A stretch of DNA of 64,000 nt from Amylostereum areolatum (Eukaryota > Basidiomycota > Agaricomycetes > Russulales > Stereaceae), in the NCBI GenBank assembly GCA_012932865.1, contig SAXG01000121.1, forward strand, positions 1-64,000, in the 5' to 3' direction. Each line of letters begins with the position of its first letter. The stretch's first letter is position 1. Below are positions 57,808-64,000 of the stretch, piece by piece. The notes beneath the pieces are model-generated. The model was not told where the DNA came from and did not search any database. It saw only the letters and a program-made list of their open reading frames with translations. The position numbers and the translations under genes are program-made.

Positions 57808-58221
57808 CTAATTGGCTACATTAATTTTTGCCCTTCACCCATAGGACCATATCCAGTCGAACTTCAAAGTACACAGGCAGGCAGGTCCGTTAAGAAAATC
57901 TTCCAAAACGTGATCTTAGAGATTTCTTAGCCTGTTCGTAAGAAATTACCACTTGCCTCGCTTTGGGAACTCCGTACATCAGCCATGTTGTACGAATTTC
58001 TTAATACTGACGAGCTCGTGCCTGTTCCATCAGGCTGCACAGATCTCTCTCAGATCTCTCAGTGGGCCAATCATCATCAGTGCATCATCCCCCAAACAGG
58101 CCTTCATTTTCCCTCACCCCTTCTCCATTCGTCGCAAAAGCAGATACGAGATGTAAAAACCATTATATTCATGCTACAGAACATATATGATACAATGTCT
58201 AATGCTACAGCCACAATACAG
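57808..58221. other. Intergenic between the tRNA and a small minus-strand gene
   Basis: It holds the probable 3' flank of the minus-strand spliced gene. No gene was seen on the plus strand. Confidence 0.45.
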
Positions 58222-58716
58222 TCATGAATAGCCCGAGCCTATCTGCTTCTCCGACTTCAAATCTACAACAATCATTAGCAACGGGAAACAGAAAATGCCA
58301 GCAAGGTGACTTACCAGCATGCATCCATGAACTGTAGCCTAAAGTAGGTACATCTACATAAGAGAATAAGCACAGAAAAGACCGATGAGAAAGGAAACAT
58401 ACCGTGAGACAGCCCAGCCCAACAGTGCCAGCTCGCCGAGTTGTCATCGCGCATCTACAGAGCCGTGAGCGACAAAACCATAGTGATTGAATTGCACACG
58501 CACCCATGTTAGTCGCGAAGAAGAAGGTGTGGAAAAGGGCCGCTGCGTTGATGCGAAGGAAGAAGGAAGAAGGCGAGGCTGAGGACGACCCAGGATGGCG
58601 CGAAGGACGAGGGAGGAACGGGGAGAAAGAGTGAACGAGGGAACAAAAGCGCGAAGTCGAACTTTTCTGTTGATAGTCACGTGTGTCTGTTGAGTTCCCA
58701 CGGTGGTGAAAATCAT
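58222..58716 (-). CDS. Small spliced gene of unknown function, possibly a mitochondrial protein
   Basis: Two very canonical introns on the minus strand (GTATGT...ATGTAG and GTAAGT...TTGTAG, about 50 nt each) support a transcript. A third intron (GTGCGT...CTGTAG, about 58503-58455) precedes them. Joined, the exons read in one phase as MRDDNSASWHCWAGLSHD, VPTLGYSSWMHAD and LKSEKQIGSGYS, with the stop ending at 58222. The frame can continue upstream through an Arg/Ser/Pro-rich, acid-free stretch (RPQPRLLPSSFASTQRPFST) to ATG 58716, giving about 115 aa. That stretch has the look of a mitochondrial targeting peptide. I do not recognise the protein. A non-coding spliced RNA remains possible. The proposed ATG is only 20 bp from the LTR of the retrotransposon. 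Confidence 0.5.
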
Positions 58717-58736
58717 GTGGTCCCAGGCGCGATAAG

Positions 58737-59196
58737 TGTCAGCAACGACTAGTGCGACAGCACCAAGTTACGACAAAGCTGACAGAGGAAGAGGACGACA
58801 GAGGGGAGCCGATCAGACACGGCGACAGACAAGGGAAAGCAAGCAAAGTCGGTAGAATTGACTAGCTCGAGATAAGGAATATGTACAGCGAGAGCGAGCC
58901 TTATATACACAAGAGGAGAGAGACTTAGGTAAGCAACCAATACACGGCGATCAGTAAGCAGACCAAGTATAAGTAAGCAGTCGCATGTAAAAGAGCACAG
59001 CATGAGTCAGTATCGTACAGCATGAGTCAAGAGAAAGGAGTCAGACCCGGACCGAGATGAGTCACGTGGGTCCGGGCGGGATATAGATGAGCCGGATCCG
59101 GGCCAAGGTGGAGCCGGACCGGTGATAAGTCGATAAGTCCTAAAGCGTGTAACCGATGTAAAGTAAAAAGAAAATTATAGACCGTTCATGACATCA
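58737..59196 (-). repeat. 3' LTR of the Ty3/gypsy element
   Basis: On the minus strand it starts TGATGTCATGAACGG directly after a polypurine tract and ends CGTTGCTGACA, about 460 bp. It contains a TATATAAGG promoter-like motif at about 58899-58909. The five bases just outside its end are ATAAG (58732-58736), the expected target-site duplication. The partner LTR lies beyond the right edge, so neither boundary can be confirmed. The pol stop codon lies about ten bases inside it. Confidence 0.75.
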
Positions 59197-62100
59197 CCCC
59201 TTCCTTAGATTCGACGTCCTCATCGTAATCAGATCCAGTTTCTTCCTCCGACAGGAGTTTCCAACGATTAAGGCGTGCAGGTTTCGGGGCACCCGGATGT
59301 TCACGGTGGAAGTCGTCAATGCGTTTCTTGGCATTCTGGAGATTGGTGAGAGGCTCCCAAGTATTGTCATTGTCTGGGTAGCCTTTCCATTTGACGAGGT
59401 ACTTGAAGCCGCGACCAACCTTCTTGGAGTCTATAATCTTTTCGACCTCATAGACTTCCTCTCCTTGGACTAACTCTGGCGGTGGAGGTGTAGGTGCTTT
59501 CTGATTGTCAAAGGCGGGACCGTTGTGTGGAGATAGGAGGGACTCGTTGAAGACCGGATGTTTTCGTGACCAGGATGTAGGGAGGCAAAGCTTGTAAGCC
59601 GATGCTCCGACTTTTTCCAGGATTTCGAAAGGACCAAAGCGCTTGTCATCTAGCTTTTGCATAGGACGTGCCGTTTTGATTACGGTTTGGCCATCTCTGG
59701 TCTTGGCTTCCAGCCAGAAGAAGTCGCCAATTTTGTAATCTATTGGTTCGTCCTTCTTGCGATCGTAAAAGCGCTTTTGATCGTCCTGTGCTGCCTTTAG
59801 CGCAGAGCGGGCTTCCTCATAGATGTCTCGCATGCGTTGTGCAAACTCGTTCGCCGATGGGTTGTCTGTCTCACGTCGAGGGTTTGTCCCCAGGTAGAGT
59901 TCCCGACCATAGTTGGCAAAGTTGGGAGACATCCCAATCGAACTATGGACCATGTTGTTGAGTGCAGTCATGGCAAGTGGGAGGTAACGTGTCCAATTGT
60001 CCTGTCGTTGATTGACGAAGATGCGAAGGTAGTTTTCCATGGTCATGTTGGAGCGTTCGGTCTGTCCGTCCGTCTGAGGGTGATACGCCGTGGACGGGTT
60101 CCCTTCAATGCCTAACAGTTGGAACAATGCTGTGGTGAATTTGGAGACAAACACGCTGCCACGGTCGCTGACGATCTTTCTAGGAATTCCATGATGGGGG
60201 ACCACCTCGCGTAGGTACTCGAAGGCGAGTTCGTCCTCCGTTAGGTCTTTGGTCGTGGCCCAGAATACAACCTGCTTGGTACCCATGCAGTTCACATTGC
60301 AGATGGCGTCTTTTCCATCCGAGACTGGGAGCGGCATGACAAAGTCGATGGATACATGCTCCCAAGGCGCTTGTGGCGGGTCATGTGGGTGGAGTGGAGC
60401 GGCAATGCGATCATGTCTAATCTTGGTACGTTGGCAGGTCTCACATCCTTCAACATATTTCCGGACATCGTCTCTAATGGCAGGCCACCAGTAGTTGCGC
60501 GTGATGAGCTCATGGGTCTTGTATCGTCCTGGGTGACCGACAAGCGGGCCGTCATGATGAGCTTGGATGATGTCTGCACGGAGTCCTTTGTCTCTTGGGA
60601 CATAGAGTCTGTGTTGCCAGGTGATCGTTCCATCTGCGTGTTCCAGCCATCCCTTCACTTTGAGTGCTAAGGCGCGTTCTACTGCATGGTCTCGGAGTAA
60701 GGTAGCCTCCTGAATCCGCTCAATGAAGACATTGTCAGGTCCATTGGTTATAATTCCTGCATGGTTGAGGGCGCGAAAGAGTTCTGGTTTCAGGAGGACA
60801 ATGTTTTCATTGTCTTTCTCCCCCTTCTCAAGGCCCGCTAGTCGGGAAATAGCATCGGGTTTACCCATTGTTTTGCCAGGCTTGTGGAGTAGCGTACAAT
60901 GATACTCTTGTAGCTCCGTTAACCATCGTGCTTGTCTCCGATTTAGCTTCTGCGCCTTGCGGAAGTACGTGAGATTGCGATGATCCGACCAGATTTCAAA
61001 CTCCTGTCGTGCCCCCATGAGGTATTGTCTCCATTCCTCTAGCGCCGTCATGATAGCCAGTAATTCCTTGTCATAAATCTCATAGTTCCTCTCAGCTTCG
61101 CTGAGGGACTTTGAGAGGAAGGCGACCGGGTGCCATTTGCCATTGTCCTGTTGTTGCGAAAGTACCGCGCCCGTGGCATAGTCAGAGGAGTCCGCCTCGA
61201 CACGGAACTGTCCATCGTCTGTAGGGATTGCTAGAACTGGCTGCGATGTTATACGTCGCTTGAGTTCCTCAAAAGCCTCCTGCTGTGGGGTGTCCCAGAC
61301 CCATTCCGTCTTCCCAGTGAGTTTAGTCATTGGGTGAGCAATGCCACTGAAGTCCTTGATAAAGCGACGGTAGAAGTTGCAAAAGCCCAAAAATGATTGA
61401 AGTTGTTTCTTCGTTTTGGGGGCTGGCCAATTGGTGATTGCCGCGACCTTTGCTGGATCCATGCGAACCCTTCCTCCACCGACAATCATGCCCAGGTATT
61501 CGATTTCTGCCTTCTCAAACTCGCACTTTTCTGGCTTCAGATAGAGTTTGTTTTCTCGCAGGATCCGAAGGACCTCCTTGACTATTCGACGATGTTCTTC
61601 TAGCGTATGTGTGAAGATGAGGATGTCGTCCAAATAGACGACCACGACTCCTTGGTGGATCAAGTCTTTGAACAGGTCATTCATCATGGCTTGGAACGTA
61701 GACGGGGAGTTGGTGAGTCCAAAGAACATGACCGTAGGCTCGTAGAGACCTTTGTTCGTGCGGAATGCAGCTTTCCACTCGTCCCCTTCTTTAATCCGAA
61801 CATTGTTGTACCCCCATCGGACATCGAGCTTGGTAAAGTGCCGTGCTCCTTTAAGTTTGTCAACCAACTCTTGGATGAGCGGGAGCGGGTAACGGTTCTT
61901 TATTGTCATTTCATTGAGCTTTCGATAGTCCTGCACAGGACGTAGCGAGCCGTCTTTTTTCTTGATGAAGAAGAATGGGGAGGCCATGGGTGATTTGGAC
62001 GGTTGGATCCGGCCAGATCTCAGGTTCTCTTCCAGAAAGGCGTCCAGTTGCTTCTGCTCGTCCAATGTGAGGGGGTAAACTTTGCAATCAACCGGTTTGA

Positions 62101-63367
62101 AGTTAGGAGTGAGCTCAATGGCGTGGTCCCATGGGCGTCGCTCAGGGAGCTTGTCGAAGTCGTCTTTGTCAAAGATGTCCTTGAATTCGTGGTACGCCGT
62201 TGGGACTCGCTCAGAGAAGGTCTGTTCCTTTTTCTTAGCGTGCTCTTCAATTGCAATGTCCGATGCATGGGTCCGGATGTGGTATGTTGCTTTGTAGCCA
62301 TCCCAGTCGAAAGCAAACAGCTGCTCGTCCTTTTCCATGTGGACTGGCTCTTCCTCCTCCTCTTCATCCTCATCGATATTGAGGAGGGGAGGGGGACGAG
62401 AGCAGCTGATAGGGCATCGGTCAAATTCAATTGACCCGGATTTCCAGTCGATGTGAGGGTTGTGCTTCTTTAGCCACTCATGTCCAATGAAAAGGTCCGT
62501 ATCTCCTAGATTGGAGACCGCCAGGTCAATGTTTTCTTCATGGTCTTGAATATTTAGGCGAAGTGTGACATATTCCGTAATGGGACCTCCTGTGTTGAGA
62601 GTGCCGTCTGCATTTCGTACTGGGATTGGGCGAGCAGTCCGTCGCGTGGGGATGTGATTTTCCTGCACAAACTTCGTGTTGATACACGAGCCAGTGCAAC
62701 CACTGTCCAGGAGTGCGAGAGCTTTGACAATGCGTTTGGAATCTACCACCAGTTGTGTGGGAATGACCGTTTGTTCCTTGGCGCTGGCGGAGCGTATGAA
62801 CTGCATAGGAGTGGCGAGCTCTAGTAGAGCTTGACATGCTAACTCGTCTCCCATGCCAGTTATTTCCTTGATGGCTTCATAAGTAGCCTCGTCACGGCGT
62901 CGGTGGTGTGTCCAGATGCGAAGGATTGCAATCGCACTTTCGGGTTTGTCTTCCCTTAAGCGACGAAGCGTCCATTGAGCCGTTCCAGGTGCCATATAAC
63001 ATGATTTGGGCGCCGTGCCCCTTCCATCGCACGGCGTTGTCCCTGACTTCACAGGGTCCATATCCAAAACCGAGTCCGTATCCAAAGCCGTATCCAAAAC
63101 TGAAGCCGAAACCGAAGCCATATCCAAAGCCGAAGGCTCACAAATCGAGGCCTGAGTATCTAAAATAACAACGGGACGCGTGCCCGTACCGATAGAGTCC
63201 GTAAGAGAAGTCATAATGGGGATATCCCCCGTAGTAGTACAGTCCGAATCAACAATGCGCATATGTAAACGAGAACCAGGCCACCGAGGCGCCACAAAAC
63301 CAGACGAGCGAGAAACAGAAACTTGGGCTTCAGATGCCGTGTACATCGTCAGCCCCCTCAAAAACCC
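59186..63367 (-). CDS. Retrotransposon Pol polyprotein (PR-RT-RH-IN-chromodomain)
   Basis: The open frame is about 1390 residues, in the -1 frame relative to gag. The protease motif ALLDSGCTGSCINTKFV lies at about 215-235. Reverse transcriptase spans about 440-620, with KLDVRWGYNNVRI, FFGLTNSPSTFQ and the catalytic YLDD. RNase H is at about 690-810 (FRVEADSSDYATGAVLS; LLAIMTALEEWRQYL). The integrase zinc finger is near 935-985 (HHDGPLVGHPGRYKTH ... CETCQRTK). The DDE core has SIDFVMPLP, SDRGSVFVSKF and the glutamate in HPQTDGQTERSNM. The chromodomain near the end (EVYEVEKIIDSKKV; YLVKWKGYPDNDNTWEP) probably guides insertion to particular chromatin. The frame starts without its own ATG at the junction, so it is presumably made as a Gag-Pol fusion. 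The N-terminal 100 residues include a repetitive stretch from a degenerate TATCCAAAGCCG DNA repeat. Confidence 0.95.
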   Translation of the reverse strand, partial: GFLRGLTMYTASEAQVSVSRSSGFVAPRWPGSRLHMRIVDSDCTTTGDIPIMTSLTDSIGTGTRPVVILDTQASICEPSALDMASVSASVLDTALDTDSVLDMDPVKSGTTPCDGRGTAPKSCYMAPGTAQWTLRRLREDKPESAIAILRIWTHHRRRDEATYEAIKEITGMGDELACQALLELATPMQFIRSASAKEQTVIPTQLVVDSKRIVKALALLDSGCTGSCINTKFVQENHIPTRRTARPIPVRNADGTLNTGGPITEYVTLRLNIQDHEENIDLAVSNLGDTDLFIGHEWLKKHNPHIDWKSGSIEFDRCPISCSRPPPLLNIDEDEEEEEEPVHMEKDEQLFAFDWDGYKATYHIRTHASDIAIEEHAKKKEQTFSERVPTAYHEFKDIFDKDDFDKLPERRPWDHAIELTPNFKPVDCKVYPLTLDEQKQLDAFLEENLRSGRIQPSKSPMASPFFFIKKKDGSLRPVQDYRKLNEMTIKNRYPLPLIQELVDKLKGARHFTKLDVRWGYNNVRIKEGDEWKAAFRTNKGLYEPTVMFFGLTNSPSTFQAMMNDLFKDLIHQGVVVVYLDDILIFTHTLEEHRRIVKEVLRILRENKLYLKPEKCEFEKAEIEYLGMIVGGGRVRMDPAKVAAITNWPAPKTKKQLQSFLGFCNFYRRFIKDFSGIAHPMTKLTGKTEWVWDTPQQEAFEELKRRITSQPVLAIPTDDGQFRVEADSSDYATGAVLSQQQDNGKWHPVAFLSKSLSEAERNYEIYDKELLAIMTALEEWRQYLMGARQEFEIWSDHRNLTYFRKAQKLNRRQARWLTELQEYHCTLLHKPGKTMGKPDAISRLAGLEKGEKDNENIVLLKPELFRALNHAGIITNGPDNVFIERIQEATLLRDHAVERALALKVKGWLEHADGTITWQHRLYVPRDKGLRADIIQAHHDGPLVGHPGRYKTHELITRNYWWPAIRDDVRKYVEGCETCQRTKIRHDRIAAPLHPHDPPQAPWEHVSIDFVMPLPVSDGKDAICNVNCMGTKQVVFWATTKDLTEDELAFEYLREVVPHHGIPRKIVSDRGSVFVSKFTTALFQLLGIEGNPSTAYHPQTDGQTERSNMTMENYLRIFVNQRQDNWTRYLPLAMTALNNMVHSSIGMSPNFANYGRELYLGTNPRRETDNPSANEFAQRMRDIYEEARSALKAAQDDQKRFYDRKKDEPIDYKIGDFFWLEAKTRDGQTVIKTARPMQKLDDKRFGPFEILEKVGASAYKLCLPTSWSRKHPVFNESLLSPHNGPAFDNQKAPTPPPPELVQGEEVYEVEKIIDSKKVGRGFKYLVKWKGYPDNDNTWEPLTNLQNAKKRIDDFHREHPGAPKPARLNRWKLLSEEETGSDYDEDVESKEGVMS
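59197..59206 (-). other. Polypurine tract AAGGAAGGGG
   Basis: This purine run lies immediately before the proposed 3' LTR start, where plus-strand DNA priming is expected in LTR retrotransposons. It lies within the last codons of pol. Confidence 0.7.
63058..63136. repeat. Degenerate 12-bp tandem repeat (TATCCAAAGCCG)
   Basis: There are five to six imperfect units, TATCCAAA(G/A)CCG or related, inside the N-terminal linker of pol. On the coding strand they encode repeated Asp/Ser/Val/Leu-type peptides (LDTALDTDSVLDMD). Confidence 0.8.
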
Positions 63368-64000
63368 TCCTTCTTCTCCTCCACCTTCGGCTGAGCTTGA
63401 AGCGCGTCCATCACGCTTTTCCGATCTTCGGCCGACAGGCTCCTAGCCCAGGCGGTGGGCGTCTCGAACGTCTGTGCTCGAGCCTCCCGCTTTGGTGGTT
63501 CCGTGTACCGGTCCCTCCCCCACATGTCTCGGATGTTCTTCACGTCCACCCTGCAGTCCCGCACCTGGTGGCCATTCTGTCCGCAGCGGAAGCATCGCCC
63601 CTTGATGTCGACACGGTTGACGTCCATCGGCTGACCTTTGCCACCGTGCACCGTGCCGGTTCCATCGCGGCGCCATGGGACCTGCCCCCCTTGTTGCCCA
63701 TTGGACGATCCTTGTCCTTTGGGTTTTTGGTTCTGCACGGGTCCACTGCGCTGGGTCTTAAGGTCCTCCCGCTCCTGTCGCAGACCGTCGATCAGGATGA
63801 TGCGCTCTTTGAGGTCCTCATATTTCTGAGGAACGTGACCGCTGTCGTAGATGGAGTCGATGGTCCGATAGTAGACGTTGTGTTTGAGCAGCTGCATGAG
63901 GTGGATAGGGTCCTGCGCCGTGGAGTATCCTGCCTTTCTTGCGAGTTGCTCGAACTTGGCGAAGTATTCATGGGCAGTGGTACCCTTCGTCTGTTTGAAC
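63358..64000 (-). CDS. Retrotransposon Gag (3' part; 5' part beyond the window)
   Basis: The frame enters from the right edge with TKGTTAHEYFAKFEQLARKA, typical of retrotransposon Gag. It continues through YRTIDSIYDSGHVPQKYEDL and a Gln/Gly-rich basic linker, and has one CCHC zinc knuckle (CFRCGQNGHQVRDC) that binds element RNA. It ends KVEEKKEGF with TGA at 63360-63358, where the pol frame continues. Confidence 0.92.
   Translation of the reverse strand, partial: FKQTKGTTAHEYFAKFEQLARKAGYSTAQDPIHLMQLLKHNVYYRTIDSIYDSGHVPQKYEDLKERIILIDGLRQEREDLKTQRSGPVQNQKPKGQGSSNGQQGGQVPWRRDGTGTVHGGKGQPMDVNRVDIKGRCFRCGQNGHQVRDCRVDVKNIRDMWGRDRYTEPPKREARAQTFETPTAWARSLSAEDRKSVMDALQAQPKVEEKKEGF
63361..63367 (-). 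promoter_or_regulatory. Putative -1 ribosomal frameshift heptamer GGGTTTT
   Basis: In the gag frame the end reads GAG GGT TTT TGA. The seven bases G GGT TTT fit the X XXY YYZ slippery pattern and sit directly before the gag stop. A -1 slip continues as TTG AGG GGG into the open pol frame. Confidence 0.7.

Larger units (their letters stand above)
58737..64000 (-). mobile_element. Ty3/gypsy chromodomain LTR retrotransposon (chromovirus), cut by the window edge
   Basis: The order on the minus strand is gag (entering from beyond 64000), then pol with protease, reverse transcriptase, RNase H, integrase and chromodomain, then the 3' LTR. Pol is a single uninterrupted frame, so the insertion looks young and possibly active. 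The 5' LTR and primer-binding site are not visible. Confidence 0.9.

Noticed and set aside
61607..61945. Plus-strand frames opposite the reverse transcriptase
   Set aside because: Shadows of the conserved pol frame on the opposite strand.
1..64000. CRISPR arrays, bacterial operons, riboswitches, rRNA genes
   Set aside because: None seen. The sequence is fungal nuclear DNA with spliceosomal introns.

Overview
This window is nuclear DNA of a filamentous basidiomycete, most likely a wood-decay agaricomycete. The evidence is dense genes with many 45-85 nt GT-AG introns, a class I hydrophobin, a FunK1 fungal kinase, an etherase-type glutathione transferase, small secreted cysteine-rich proteins, F-box/LRR-like expansions and a Ty3/gypsy chromodomain retrotransposon. 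No species can be named from the sequence alone.

Layout. 1-4.6 kb: two neighbouring F-box paralogues, both broken by frameshifts. 4.9-10.3 kb: a conserved block with the INO80 subunit Ies2, a multi-pass membrane protein and the Rps3 chaperone Yar1. 10.3-12 kb: gene-poor, with a TIR-bearing MITE-like element and a 25-base C tract. 12-23.4 kb: three large proteins of unknown function and a WD40-like protein. 24.2-26.2 kb: a hydrophobin with a Pro/Gly heptad domain and a small orphan gene. 26.4-30.3 kb: a CmcJ/AsaB-type oxidoreductase with a decayed copy of its last exon beside it, then a CYP51 (ERG11) gene. 31.6-40.4 kb: an F-box gene, a FunK1 kinase and a basic probable nuclear protein. 42.8-45.6 kb: a tandem pair of secreted 10-cysteine proteins. 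46.2-51.9 kb: two more F-box genes around a glutathione transferase. 52.6-53.2 kb: a CWC15 pseudogene. 53.4-57.7 kb: a cytochrome P450 between two inverted copies of a 270-284 bp sequence. Then come a tRNA-Ala(AGC), a small spliced gene, and from 58.7 kb to the right edge a minus-strand retrotransposon with its 3' LTR, full pol and partial gag.

How the parts relate. Housekeeping genes (IES2, YAR1, ERG11, tRNA-Ala) alternate with fast-evolving accessory genes (F-box, FunK1, P450, GST, secreted proteins). Signs of turnover are frequent: frameshifted paralogues, an orphaned exon, a pseudogene of a spliceosome factor, an inverted duplication, a MITE and a retrotransposon whose LTR ends about 20 bp upstream of a gene start. 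The hydrophobin and one secreted-protein gene share an identical 13-base TATA-region sequence.

Limits. Intron boundaries were read by eye from GT-AG sites, reading frame and remembered family conservation. No alignment or database search was run, so homology statements are recognition, not measured similarity.
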